Source: Candidatus Rokuibacteriota bacterium (GTDB lineage Bacteria > Methylomirabilota > Methylomirabilia > Rokubacteriales > CSP1-6). Taken from it: 64,000 bases of DNA. The notes under the pieces were generated by a model. It did not search any database. It was not told where the DNA came from and was given only the letters and a program-made list of their open reading frames with translations. Below, piece after piece: positions 25,351 to 33,836 of the stretch. Position 1 is the first letter of the stretch, and every line of letters starts with the position of its first letter. The stretch lies in assembly GCA_003220495.1 (NCBI GenBank), contig QHSP01000021.1, positions 122,257 through 186,256 of the forward strand, read 5' to 3'. The position numbers were made by a program, and so were the translations under genes.

Positions 25351-25746
25351 ATGAAGCGCGCCCTGGTGATCGTTCTCGCGGTGCTCTTCGCGACGCCGGC
25401 CTGGTCGCAAGATGTCGAGATCAAGAAGCCCGCTCCTCTGACACCGCGCGAAGAACGGGACGTGATTCCGCCTGGGCTCCAGGACGAGACCCGGCCGAGC
25501 GACGCGGACCGCTACCCGCGCGGGGGCCAGGTCCAGCACGATCCCGCGTTCATCGGACCGATGTCCAGGCCGCGGGAGACGCCAACGTCGAGCGGCCGTT
25601 ATGGTGTGGCCGGGTGGGTGTCACCGATCACGCCGGTCGGCCCGCCCGCCACCGGCTGGAGCGAGAGCAACGGCGTCTTCGCGTTCGGCTTCTCGATCAC
25701 ATGGGACGGGCCGCCGCCCGCCCGACGTCCGGCGCCCAAGCCCTGA
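25351..25746 (+). CDS. Small secreted protein, unknown function
   Basis: It encodes 131 residues with a clear Sec signal peptide (KRALVIVLAVLFATPAWSQ, cleavage after AWS). The mature chain is Pro-rich with DVIPPGLQDE and the C-terminal aromatic strand GVFAFGFSITWDG before a Pro/Arg tail. No family recognised. The upstream 95 bases contain an AT-richer stretch (ACAATCATATATATG) just at the start, which may include the promoter. It lies on the same strand as the PHP gene downstream (42-base gap). Confidence 0.65.
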   Translation: MKRALVIVLAVLFATPAWSQDVEIKKPAPLTPREERDVIPPGLQDETRPSDADRYPRGGQVQHDPAFIGPMSRPRETPTSSGRYGVAGWVSPITPVGPPATGWSESNGVFAFGFSITWDGPPPARRPAPKP

Positions 25747-25788
25747 TTCGGTGATCCGACCGACCCTTCCCCGGAAAGCGCGCGGCTG

Positions 25789-26346
25789 ATGCCCTGGCTC
25801 CGGGGCAACCTCCACGCGCACACGACGTTCTCCGACGGCGTCAAGGAACCGAACGAGCTCGTCGCCGCGTACGAAGCGCTCGGCTACGATTTCCTCGCCA
25901 TCACCGATCACGAGAACTGGATCGACGACCGCTACTGGAGCGCGATTCCTCGCGTCTCGTCGAAGCTCCTGCTCTTCCACGGGGTCGAGCTCAACTGGCC
26001 GCGCTTCGATCAGCACATCGGTCGGGTGGCCGGCGAGCGCGAGACGCTTCACGTCCTCAACCATCCGGCGCGCTATCACCTCAGCGTGGCCCAGACGCTC
26101 GAGCGCATCCGCCGCATCGGCGCCGGCGGCCTCACGCTCGATGCGATCGAAGTGACCGAGACCGGCCAGCGCCACTCGATCTACGAGTCTTCCGAGATCC
26201 CGCTCGTCAAGGTCGCGACCGACGACGCGCACGGCCCCATCCACTTCGGTCGGGCATGGGTCGAGGTCGACGCCAAGCGCGACCGCGACGCGATCATCCG
26301 TGCGATCCGCGCCGGCGAGCTCCGGCTCGGCTTCGCGGCCGACTAA
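25789..26346 (+). CDS. PHP-domain phosphoesterase-like protein
   Basis: Its 185 residues match a compact PHP domain. Motif 1 is GNLHAHTTFSDG, motif 2 FLAITDHENW, then GVELNW, HVLNHPAR and the late VATDDAHG. These His/Asp residues are the usual trinuclear metal ligands. PHP domains hydrolyse phosphodiesters or nucleotides (histidinol phosphatase, polymerase-associated and RNA/DNA phosphoesterase types). It is at the short end of the family. ATG start; the gene lies 9 bases upstream of mqnD, so probably the same transcript, without a known role in menaquinone synthesis. Confidence 0.82.
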   Translation: MPWLRGNLHAHTTFSDGVKEPNELVAAYEALGYDFLAITDHENWIDDRYWSAIPRVSSKLLLFHGVELNWPRFDQHIGRVAGERETLHVLNHPARYHLSVAQTLERIRRIGAGGLTLDAIEVTETGQRHSIYESSEIPLVKVATDDAHGPIHFGRAWVEVDAKRDRDAIIRAIRAGELRLGFAAD

Positions 26347-26355
26347 GAGCCTTCG

Positions 26356-27183
26356 ATGGCGACGGTGAGGATCGGCCACAGCCCCGACGCCGACGACGCG
26401 TTCATGTTCTACGCGCTCACGGCCGGGAAGGTGACGATTCCCGGGGTGACGATCGAGCACGTGCTCGAGGACATCGAGTCGCTCAACCGCCGCGCGCGCA
26501 CCGCCGAGCTCGACGTGACCGCGGTGTCCTTCGCGGCGTACCTGCTCATTGCCGACCGGTACCGCATGATGGATCCCGGCGCGTCGATGGGGAAGGGCTA
26601 CGGTCCGATCCTCGTGGCGCGCGGGCCGATTCCCAGAGCCGAGCTCGAGGAGCGCGTCGTGGCGATCCCGGGCAAGCACACCACCTCGGCGCTGCTGCTA
26701 CGCCTCTACGTCGGCGACCCGCCGCTCATCGAGGTCGCCTTCGACAAGATCCCGCAAGCCGTGCTGGACGGCCAGGCCGAGCTGGGCCTCCTGATTCACG
26801 AGGGCCAGATCACCCACGGCAAGATGGGCCTGACGAAGGTCCTCGACCTGGGCGAGGCGTGGCAGGAGGACACGGGGTTGCCCCTGCCGCTCGGCGTCAA
26901 TGTGATGCGCCGGGACCTCGGCGAGGATCTCCATCGCGCGCTCTCGCAGGGGCTGCGCGACTCGATCGCGTGGGCCCACGCGAACGTCGACGAGGCGCTC
27001 GAGTACGCGATGCGCTACGGGCGCGGGATCGACAAGGAGACGTGCCGCCGGTTCGTCCTCATGTACGTCAACGACTACACGCTGGCGCTCGGGCGCGATG
27101 GCCGCGCCGCGATCGAGCGCCTGTTTGCGATGGCCCACGCGAAGGGCCTGATCAGCGAAATCCCGCCGATCGATCCGATCTAG
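26356..27183 (+). CDS. mqnD: 1,4-dihydroxy-6-naphthoate synthase MqnD
   Basis: The 275-residue protein has the periplasmic-binding-protein-like fold of MqnA/MqnD. It begins RIGHSPDADDAFMFYAL, close to the MqnD 'GYSPCPNDTFIFYAL' signature, and has VSFAAYLLIADRY, YGPILVARGP, LGLLIHEGQ and TGLPLPLGVNVM, the last typical of MqnD rather than MqnA. MqnD cleaves cyclic dehypoxanthine futalosine to 1,4-dihydroxy-6-naphthoate in the futalosine route to menaquinone. mqnC and mqnE converge on it from the opposite strand. Confidence 0.88.
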   Translation: MATVRIGHSPDADDAFMFYALTAGKVTIPGVTIEHVLEDIESLNRRARTAELDVTAVSFAAYLLIADRYRMMDPGASMGKGYGPILVARGPIPRAELEERVVAIPGKHTTSALLLRLYVGDPPLIEVAFDKIPQAVLDGQAELGLLIHEGQITHGKMGLTKVLDLGEAWQEDTGLPLPLGVNVMRRDLGEDLHRALSQGLRDSIAWAHANVDEALEYAMRYGRGIDKETCRRFVLMYVNDYTLALGRDGRAAIERLFAMAHAKGLISEIPPIDPI

Positions 27184-27213
27184 CGGTTGCCAGGAAGACC
27201 AGCGTTGGGGGGT

Positions 27214-27239
27214 ATGGGGGCCATTTCGGGGCCCCCCAT
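27214..27239. terminator. Bidirectional terminator hairpin between mqnD and mqnC
   Basis: ATGGGGGCC and GGCCCCCCAT flank a 7-base loop region, giving a stem of at least 7 bp with one bulged C. It occupies the 60-base gap between two converging genes. Confidence 0.6.
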
Positions 27240-27243
27240 CTTC

Positions 27244-28317
27244 CTAGTACCGCTTCAGGATCTCGTACTCGGTCGTACGCTGGGCAGGGGTGAAGCCGGC
27301 GTCGCGGATCAAGGTCACGATCTCGTCGACGCCGATCGTGTTCACGAACGCGGCGGCCTTGTGCACGTTCTCCTCGAGCAAGGTGCCGCCCCAGTCGTCG
27401 GCTCCGAAGTGGAGCGCGATCTGGCCGGTGCGCTTGCCCTCCGAGAACCACGAGGCCTGGACATGCGGGAAATTGTCGAGGTAGAGGCGCGAGGCGGCGA
27501 GCATGCGCAGGTACATGTTCGGGCCCTTCGGGTACTTGATCCACTTCTCGAGCAACGTGTTGTTGGGTTTGAAGGACCACGGCACGAACGCCGTGAAGCC
27601 GGCGAACGCGTCCTGGAGCTCGCGGATCACGTCGAGGTGCTCGAGGAGGTCGTCGGTCTGCTCGACGTGGCCGTACATCATCGTCGCCGTCGACTTGAAG
27701 CCGCGCCGGTGAGCCTCGCGATGCACCTCGAGCCAGGTGTCCGGGCCGCCCTTCTTCGGCTCGATCCGCCGGCGCACCCGCTCGGACAGGACCTCGGCGC
27801 CACCCCCAGGCAGCGTCCGCTGCCCCGCGTCCCAGAGGCGATCGAGGACGTCGCCGACCGACAGGTTCTCGACCTGCGCGACGGTCCGGATCTCCGACGC
27901 GGTGAAGAAGTGCGGCGTCACCTGGGGGAACCGCCGGCGCGTCTCGCGCACGATCGTCGTGTAGTAGTCGAGCCGCAAGGCCGGGTTGTGGCCGCCCTGC
28001 AAGAGCACGGTCGTGGCGCCCCGGGACGCGGCGAAGTCGACCTTGGCCAGCACCTCTTCGACCGTCAAGGTGTACGCCTCGGGGTCGCCCGGCTTCCGGT
28101 AGAACGCGCAGAACTGGCAGTCGGTGATGCACACGTTCGTGTAGTTCGGGTTCGAGTCGATCACGAACGTGACGACCTTCTCCGGGAAGCGCGCGTACCG
28201 GGCTTCGGCGGCGAGGGCGCCCAGCTCGAGCAGCGGCGCCTCGGCGAGGAGCCATCGCCCCTCGGCCCGGTCGAGCCGCTTGCCGTTCAGGACCTTGTCG
28301 CGAATGGGGTCGATCAT
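27244..28317 (-). CDS. mqnC: Cyclic dehypoxanthinyl futalosine synthase MqnC
   Basis: It is 357 residues with the radical SAM cluster CITDCQFC inside NPNYTNVCITDCQFCAFYR, followed by GATTVLLQGGHNP, FFTASEI, LPGGGAEVLSERVRR, TATMMYGHVEQ and HFGADDWGGTLLEENV. These blocks are diagnostic of MqnC, which cyclises dehypoxanthine futalosine by a SAM radical. Its N-terminal helix (LNGKRLDRAEGRWLL) is also conserved. It lies 13 bases downstream of mqnE on the same strand. Confidence 0.93.
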   Translation of the reverse strand: MIDPIRDKVLNGKRLDRAEGRWLLAEAPLLELGALAAEARYARFPEKVVTFVIDSNPNYTNVCITDCQFCAFYRKPGDPEAYTLTVEEVLAKVDFAASRGATTVLLQGGHNPALRLDYYTTIVRETRRRFPQVTPHFFTASEIRTVAQVENLSVGDVLDRLWDAGQRTLPGGGAEVLSERVRRRIEPKKGGPDTWLEVHREAHRRGFKSTATMMYGHVEQTDDLLEHLDVIRELQDAFAGFTAFVPWSFKPNNTLLEKWIKYPKGPNMYLRMLAASRLYLDNFPHVQASWFSEGKRTGQIALHFGADDWGGTLLEENVHKAAAFVNTIGVDEIVTLIRDAGFTPAQRTTEYEILKRY

Positions 28318-28330
28318 CGTCGCGCGGCCG

Positions 28331-29428
28331 TCACGCCGCGACCCCCTCTCGGTCCCAGACCCGTATCACGTTGTAGAGCGCGTCGCGCTCGACCGGCACC
28401 TTGCCCGCGTCGCGGATGATCCGGAAGAGCTGCTCGCGCGCGAGGCCCGCCGGCGTCTCGGCGCCCGCCATGTGCTGGACGCGCTCGTCCTCCAGGGTCC
28501 CGTTCACGTCGTCGGCGCCGAAGTGCAGCGCGATCGACGCGGTCTCCTCGCCCAGGAGCACCCAGTAGGCCTCGACGTGCGGGAAATTGTCGAGCAGCAG
28601 ACGCGCCGCCGCGATCGTGCGGAGGTTGTCGGCCGGCGGGGTCGAGCGCGGCACGAGCCGGGTCGCCCCGACCTGATAGGGCAGCGCGATGAACGTCAGG
28701 AAGCCGCCCGAGCGGTCCTGCTGCTCGCGCAGCGTGATCAGGTGATCGACGCGCTCGGCGAGCGTCTCGACGTGGCCGTAGAGCATCGTGGCGTTGGTCC
28801 GGATGCCGAGCGAGTGCGCGATGCCGTGGATCTCGCACCAGCGGCCGCCGTCGGCCTTGCCGGCGTAGCGAAGCTGCTTGGCCAGGCGCGAAGAGAAGAT
28901 CTCGGCGCCGCCCCCCGGCATCGTCTGGAGCCCCGCGGCCTTCAAACGCGCGAGGGCGTCCGGCGGCTCGATCTTCCAGCGCCGCCAGAAGTAGTCGATC
29001 TCGGCGGCCGTGAAGGCCTTGATTTGCACCCCCGGGCGCGCCGTGTGAAGGCCGGCGATGATCCGCTCGTAGTACTCGAACGGCCAGTCCGGATGGTGGC
29101 CGCCGACGATGTGGACCTCGCGCACTTCATCGCTGACCATGCCGATGATGTCCTCGACCGTGTACTCGAAGGCGCCGGCCTCGCCCTTCTTGCGGGCGAA
29201 GCCGCAGAAGGCGCACGAGAGGACGCAGACGTTCGTCGGCGAGATGTAGCGGTTGAGGACGAAGTAGGCGCGGTCGCCTTCGCGAGCGGTCTTGACGTGA
29301 TCGGCCATGCGGCCCAGGCCGAGGAGATCTTCGGTTTCGAAGAGGAGGAGGCCGTCGTCGCGGGTGAGGCGCTGCTGGTTCTGGACTTTTTCCCAGACGG
29401 GGATCAGCCGTTCGTCGGCGAAATGCAG
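28331..29428 (-). CDS. mqnE: Aminofutalosine synthase MqnE, probable CTG start
   Basis: The core has the cluster CVLSCAFC in YISPTNVCVLSCAFCGFARK, then VHIVGGHHPDWP, IKAFTAAEIDY, TMPGGGAEIFSSR and HFGADDVNGTLEDE, all MqnE landmarks. The first ATG (29308) would give only 325 residues and lose the conserved N-terminal helix. In the same frame upstream the chain reads WEKVQNQQRLTRDDGLLLFE, then EDLLGLGRMADHVK, which is that helix. No ATG, GTG or TTG lies before the upstream TAA, but CTG at 29428 is preceded by GGAGGT with a 6-base spacer and gives 365 residues, the usual length. MqnE joins SAM-derived adenosyl to 3-enolpyruvyl-benzoate. Confidence 0.88.
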   Translation of the reverse strand: MHFADERLIPVWEKVQNQQRLTRDDGLLLFETEDLLGLGRMADHVKTAREGDRAYFVLNRYISPTNVCVLSCAFCGFARKKGEAGAFEYTVEDIIGMVSDEVREVHIVGGHHPDWPFEYYERIIAGLHTARPGVQIKAFTAAEIDYFWRRWKIEPPDALARLKAAGLQTMPGGGAEIFSSRLAKQLRYAGKADGGRWCEIHGIAHSLGIRTNATMLYGHVETLAERVDHLITLREQQDRSGGFLTFIALPYQVGATRLVPRSTPPADNLRTIAAARLLLDNFPHVEAYWVLLGEETASIALHFGADDVNGTLEDERVQHMAGAETPAGLAREQLFRIIRDAGKVPVERDALYNVIRVWDREGVAA

Positions 29429-29567
29429 GTGCTCACCTCCACGCCGGAGCGTCGGAATCTTGAACGGCCCGCAGGCCGACCGGTCGAATTATATCCAGCG
29501 GGCGCGACGGCTGTCGAGGTTTCCTGGCCATGTGGACACGCGCCGGCCGGTCTGCTAGAAACGCGGC

Positions 29568-30593
29568 ATGCTCCTGACGACGATCGCCGGCAGCCTTCCC
29601 AAACCGTCGTGGCTCGCGAAGCCCCGCGTGCTGTGGGCGCCGTGGAACCTGTCGGGTCCGGCGCTCGCCGAGGGCAAGCGCGACGCGGTGCTGGTGGCGC
29701 TCGGCGAGCAAGAGGCGGCCGGTATCGACATCGTGAGCGACGGCGAGCAGTCGCGCCAGCACTTCGTCCACGGCTTCCTCGAGGCGATCGACGGCGTCGA
29801 CTTCACCCGGCGCGTGACGATCGGCATCCGCGCCGATCGCTACAAGGCCGAGGTGCCCACGGTGACCGGGCCGCTCGCGCGTCGGCGGTCCGTCCACGCC
29901 GACGAGGTGGCCTTCGCGCGAGCCCACACGACGAAGAAGCTCAAGTTCACGGTGCCCGGGCCGATGACGATCGTGGACACGCTGGCCGACGAGCACTATC
30001 GCGACCGGCGACGCCTCGCGATGGAGTTCGCGCGGGTCATCAACGAGGAGGCGCGCGAGCTCGCCGCGCTCGGGCTCGACGTGCTCCAGCTCGACGAGCC
30101 CGCCTTCAACGTGTACATGGACGAGGTGCGGACCTGGGGGATCGAGGCGCTCCATCGCGCGATCGACGGTTTGTCCTGCAAGACCGCCGTCCACATCTGC
30201 TACGGCTACGGCATCAAGGCGAACACCGACTGGAAGGCGACGCTCGGCTCGGAATGGCGGCAGTACGAGCAGACGTTCCCCGCGCTCGCGGCCAGCCGGA
30301 TCGACCAGATCTCGGTCGAGTGCGCCAACTCGCGCGTGCCCGTCTCGCTCCTCGGGCTCCTCCGGGGCAAGGACGTGCTCGTGGGCGCCGTCGACGTGGC
30401 GACGGACGCGGTCGAGACTCCGGCGGAGGTGGCCGCGACGATCCGGCGCGCCCTGCCGTACGTGCCGCCCGAGCGTCTCTACCCGTGCACCAACTGCGGG
30501 ATGGTGCCGCTCGACCGTGCGGTCGCGCGGGGCAAGCTGCGCGCGTTGGTGGAGGGAACCGCGCTGGTCCGGCGCGAGCTTGGCGTTACCTGA
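29568..30593 (+). CDS. Short MetE-type (cobalamin-independent) methionine synthase-like protein
   Basis: At 341 residues this is a single C-terminal-type MetE barrel without the MetE N-terminal domain. It starts TTIAGSLPKPSWL and has DIVSDGEQSRQHFVHGF, FTVPGPMTIVDTLAD, VLQLDEPAFNVYMDEV, then zinc ligands in VHICYGYG and CTNCGM. Short core-MetE proteins make methionine using methylcobalamin or other corrinoid donors, or act in methyl transfer for xenobiotic catabolism. The start is 139 bases from the divergent mqnE start. Its stop overlaps the end of the convergent permease gene by 8 bases. Confidence 0.85.
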   Translation: MLLTTIAGSLPKPSWLAKPRVLWAPWNLSGPALAEGKRDAVLVALGEQEAAGIDIVSDGEQSRQHFVHGFLEAIDGVDFTRRVTIGIRADRYKAEVPTVTGPLARRRSVHADEVAFARAHTTKKLKFTVPGPMTIVDTLADEHYRDRRRLAMEFARVINEEARELAALGLDVLQLDEPAFNVYMDEVRTWGIEALHRAIDGLSCKTAVHICYGYGIKANTDWKATLGSEWRQYEQTFPALAASRIDQISVECANSRVPVSLLGLLRGKDVLVGAVDVATDAVETPAEVAATIRRALPYVPPERLYPCTNCGMVPLDRAVARGKLRALVEGTALVRRELGVT

Positions 30594-31434
30594 TCGCGCC
30601 GACCGTGAAGCCGGAGATGAACCGGTCGAGGAAGAGGTTGTAGAGGATCGCAACCGGGATGCTGGTGATCAGGCAGGCGGCCATCAGCGAGCCCCAGAAG
30701 AAGACGTCCCCGCGCACGAGGTTCGTGGGCACGCCCACGCCCACCGTCTGCTGGCTGCTCGAGGTGATGAAGGTCAGCGCGTACGTGAATTCCTGGATCG
30801 ACAGCGTGAAGGCGAAGATGACCGCCGACAGGATGCCGGCCAGCGAGATCGGCATGATGATCTGCACGATCGCTCTGGCGCGGCTACAGCCGTCGACCAT
30901 CGCCGCGTCCTCGATGTCCTTGGGGATCGACTTGAAGAACCCCATGAGGAGCCACACGCAGAACGGGATCGTGAACGACGGATAGACGACGACCAGCGCC
31001 CACAGCGTATCTTGTAGACCGAGCGTCGCCACGATACGCGACATCGGGATGAAGAGCAGGGTCGAGGGCACCAGGTAGGTCAGGAAGATCCCGATGCCCA
31101 GCCGCTCGCCCCACTTGCCCGTCAGCCGGGCCAGCGCGTACCCGGCGGGCAGCGCCAGGGCCAGGGTGATCAGCACCACGAGCCCCCCGACGATCAGCGT
31201 GTTCCAGAGCCACGTGAGGTAGAGCGTCTTCTCGAACAGCAGTGTGAGGTTCGCCAGGGTGAGGTGGTCGTTGAAGATGAGCGGGTTGTTCTTGAGCTCG
31301 TAGAGGTCGCGATCGGTCTTGAACGTCGCCAGCAGCATCCAGTAGAAGGGAAACGCCAGCACCGCCGCGAAGGCGGTGACCGTGGCGTAGAGTCCGACCC
31401 GCCCGGCGATCTTTCGAACTCGCCCGGCTTTCAT
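30586..31434 (-). CDS. MalG-type carbohydrate ABC transporter permease
   Basis: The 282-residue permease has the MalG pattern: VLAFPFYWMLLATFKTDRDL near the N-terminus, TYLVPSTLLFIPMSRIVATLG, LWLLMGFFKSIPKDIEDAA and the EAA loop AAMVDGCSRARAIVQIIMPIS, followed by SIQEFTYALTFI. It pairs with the MalF-type permease directly upstream (3-base gap). No ATPase gene (MalK/UgpC type) is adjacent; such importers often share one encoded elsewhere. Confidence 0.9.
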   Translation of the reverse strand: MKAGRVRKIAGRVGLYATVTAFAAVLAFPFYWMLLATFKTDRDLYELKNNPLIFNDHLTLANLTLLFEKTLYLTWLWNTLIVGGLVVLITLALALPAGYALARLTGKWGERLGIGIFLTYLVPSTLLFIPMSRIVATLGLQDTLWALVVVYPSFTIPFCVWLLMGFFKSIPKDIEDAAMVDGCSRARAIVQIIMPISLAGILSAVIFAFTLSIQEFTYALTFITSSSQQTVGVGVPTNLVRGDVFFWGSLMAACLITSIPVAILYNLFLDRFISGFTVGAIR

Positions 31435-31437
31435 CGC

Positions 31438-32286
31438 TCAGGTCACCTCGGTGCGGCGGGCGATCTGCAGCATGACGACCGCGACCACCACCAGCACCGG
31501 GAACAGGAAGAGGGAGATCGCGGCCCCGCCGGCGAGATCGCCGCCGAGGATCCCGGTGAAGAAGGCGAGGCTCGCCAGCACCTGCGTCGCCTGGGCCGGG
31601 CCGCCGCGCGTCAGCACGTAGATGACCGTCATGTCGGTGAAGGCGAAGATGATCCCGAAGAGGCCGGCCACGGTGAGGATCGGACGCAGGAGCGGCAGCA
31701 CGATGTGGAGCTCGCGCGACCAGAAGCCGGCGCCGTCCACCTCGGCGGCCTCGTTGACCTCGCGCGGGATCGAGGTGAGCCCGGCCAGGATGATGACGGT
31801 CGCGAAGGGCAGCAGGCGCCAGACGTGGACGGCGATCACCGACGCCATCGCGAGGTTGCGCTCGCCGAACCACATGGGCCATGTGTCCTTGCCGATGATG
31901 TGCAGGGCCTGGAGCACCCAGTTCACCGGGCTGTAGAGCGAGTCGAGCATCCACTTCCAGCCGATCGTGCCGAGCGAGATCGGCGCGACCCACGGCAGCA
32001 GGATCAGGAACCGAAAGATCGACTTGCCGAAAAAGGGCTTTGCGAGACACGTGGCGAGGATCTTGCCGAGCACGAGCACCAGCGCCTGCGACACCACCGT
32101 GAAGATGAGCGTGTTGCCGAGCGCCTTCACGAAGGTCGGGCTCTCGAGCGCGCTCCGGATGTTGTCGAGGCCGACGAATGCGTAGGTGCTGCTGGCGATC
32201 TTCGCGTCGCTGAGCGCCAGGTAGATCGACAGGCAGAACGGAAAGCCGACGAGCGCCAGCACGTACAGCACGGCCGGCAGGATCAT
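31438..32286 (-). CDS. MalF-type carbohydrate ABC transporter permease
   Basis: It has 282 residues from ATG 32286, beginning at the first helix MILPAVLYVLALVGFPFCLS. Basic, permease-like residues (RRRSKRPLLDRESFLGPV) extend about 18 codons further upstream in frame, but only CTG 32319 could start there. Other blocks are LPWVAPISLGTIGWKWMLDS, SIPREVNEAAEVDGAGFW (EAA loop) and VLTRGGPAQATQVLASL, typical of MalF/UgpA. A strong GC hairpin separates it from the binding-protein gene. Confidence 0.85.
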   Translation of the reverse strand: MILPAVLYVLALVGFPFCLSIYLALSDAKIASSTYAFVGLDNIRSALESPTFVKALGNTLIFTVVSQALVLVLGKILATCLAKPFFGKSIFRFLILLPWVAPISLGTIGWKWMLDSLYSPVNWVLQALHIIGKDTWPMWFGERNLAMASVIAVHVWRLLPFATVIILAGLTSIPREVNEAAEVDGAGFWSRELHIVLPLLRPILTVAGLFGIIFAFTDMTVIYVLTRGGPAQATQVLASLAFFTGILGGDLAGGAAISLFLFPVLVVVAVVMLQIARRTEVT

Positions 32287-32344
32287 GACCGGACCGAGGA
32301 AGCTCTCTCGGTCGAGCAGGGGACGCTTGGACCGCCGACGTGCA

Positions 32345-32367
32345 GAGGCCCCGCCGGGCGGGGCCTC
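32345..32367 (-). terminator. GC hairpin between binding-protein and permease genes
   Basis: GAGGCCCCGC, loop CGG, GCGGGGCCTC: a perfect 10-bp stem 26 bases past the binding-protein stop and ahead of the MalF-type permease. No U-tract. Likely an attenuator or 3'-end stabiliser giving more binding protein than permease, as known for malE. Confidence 0.55.
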
Positions 32368-32393
32368 TCGGAGTCCGGGGTGCGCTGGGGATG

Positions 32394-33719
32394 CTACTTG
32401 TTCCACTTCGCGAAGATGCGCTTCATGTCCGCTTCGGCCTGCTTGGCCGAGTCCTCGGCCGACTGCTCGCCCTTGGCGACGCGGGCGAACATGTCCGGGA
32501 CGACGAACGTATTGAACACCTCGTCCATCGCGGCCGTGGTGTGGCCGGGATAACCCGGGTACGCGCTGTACTTCTCGAAGTCGCCGAGGATCGCGTACTC
32601 CTCCGGGTTCACCTTGTCCGCGGCGAGCTTGCCCTTGAGGTCGCTCACCGACTTCGAGAACGACGGGAAGTTGTAGAACTCGCTGGCCAGGAACGCGTCG
32701 TTGTAGCTCCCGATCAGGTCGACGACGAACTTCTTGGCCGTCTCGGGATTCTCGGCGAACTGCCAGACGACGTAGCAGTGCAGCAGGTGCTCGGACGCCA
32801 TGCGCTTGGCCGGGCCGGCCGCCGGGAGCGCCAGGCCGGCCTTCTTGGCCGCCTCCGGATTCTGCTTCTCCATCGTCCGGATGGCCGAGATCGCGTTCTG
32901 GATGACGTGGCCCTTGCCCGAGACGAAGAACCGGTTGTTGGACGACGGGTCCCAGGTGAAGACCTCGGCGGTCATCGACTCCTTGTAGATGGCGGTCATC
33001 AGCTTGATGGCCTCGACCGTCGCCTTGGAGTTGATCATCACCTTCGTGCTCGACTCGTCCTGCTCCTGCGCGCCGTACGACCACAGGAGCGCCCGGAGCA
33101 TCATGTTGGTGTCGAGCTCCTGAGAGATTCCGAAGCCGGCCGGCATGCCGGTCTTCTCCTTGATCTTCCGGCTGCCCTCACGGACGTGCTCCCAGGTGTC
33201 GGGCTTCATGCCGACCTCGCCCCACACGTCCTTGCGGTAGTGGAGCGGGTCGGGCACCCAGTTGTCCGAGACCGCGAAATACTTCTTGGTCTTCGGGTTG
33301 AACGTGGCGTGCTGGGCGAGGCCGGCGAGCTTGCCGTACTTCTTCTCGCACTCGGTGACCACGTCGTTCATCGGCAGGACGACGTTCTCGTAGGCCGGAG
33401 GCGGGTCGAGGAAGCCGAAGAGGTCGTGACCCTTCTTGGCCGAGACTTCGGCGGCGGCCCGCGCGCGCAGATCGTTGACCGAGATGTGGTCGACGACGAC
33501 CTTCACGCCGTTCTTCGCGCCCCACTCCGGGCAATACTTCTTGTCGAACCACTCGTCGAAGGCAGGCACGAAGTGCGTCCACTGCCCGATCTTGAGCGTG
33601 TCCGACTTGGCGCGCGCCGCGCGGACGATGACGGTCGGCGAAACCGCGGCCGCGGTCGCGACTCCTGTCCCCTTGAGGAAGGTGCGACGCGTCAGATGGG
33701 ATGTGCGAGAGTCTGCCAT
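32394..33719 (-). CDS. Tat-exported carbohydrate-type ABC substrate-binding protein
   Basis: The 441-residue SBP family 1 protein starts with a twin-arginine signal (HLTRRTFLKGTGVATAAAV, cleavage near ARAKS). The mature chain contains IGQWTHFVPAFDEWF, GHDLFGFLDPPPAYENVVLP, FAVSDNWVPDPLHYRKDVW and GSYNDAFLASEFYNFPSF. A GGAGGAGCA site precedes the ATG. It is the first gene of a binding protein-MalF-MalG operon. The SBP1 family includes sugar, polyol and polyamine binders; the ligand here is unknown. Confidence 0.88.
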   Translation of the reverse strand: MADSRTSHLTRRTFLKGTGVATAAAVSPTVIVRAARAKSDTLKIGQWTHFVPAFDEWFDKKYCPEWGAKNGVKVVVDHISVNDLRARAAAEVSAKKGHDLFGFLDPPPAYENVVLPMNDVVTECEKKYGKLAGLAQHATFNPKTKKYFAVSDNWVPDPLHYRKDVWGEVGMKPDTWEHVREGSRKIKEKTGMPAGFGISQELDTNMMLRALLWSYGAQEQDESSTKVMINSKATVEAIKLMTAIYKESMTAEVFTWDPSSNNRFFVSGKGHVIQNAISAIRTMEKQNPEAAKKAGLALPAAGPAKRMASEHLLHCYVVWQFAENPETAKKFVVDLIGSYNDAFLASEFYNFPSFSKSVSDLKGKLAADKVNPEEYAILGDFEKYSAYPGYPGHTTAAMDEVFNTFVVPDMFARVAKGEQSAEDSAKQAEADMKRIFAKWNK

Positions 33720-33836
33720 GCGGTGCTCCTCCTTGACTGAAACCAGAATCGATTCTAGGCTCCGTTCCGCGGCGGCGTCAAACTTCTGCGGCGAGGCCGA
33801 AGCCCGCGTGTCCGTGTGCTATTCTGGGCGGCGCCC

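Noticed and set aside
29440..29567. SAM or cobalamin riboswitch upstream of the MetE-type gene
   Set aside because: The short divergent gap shows no B12-box or SAM-riboswitch-like conserved segments.
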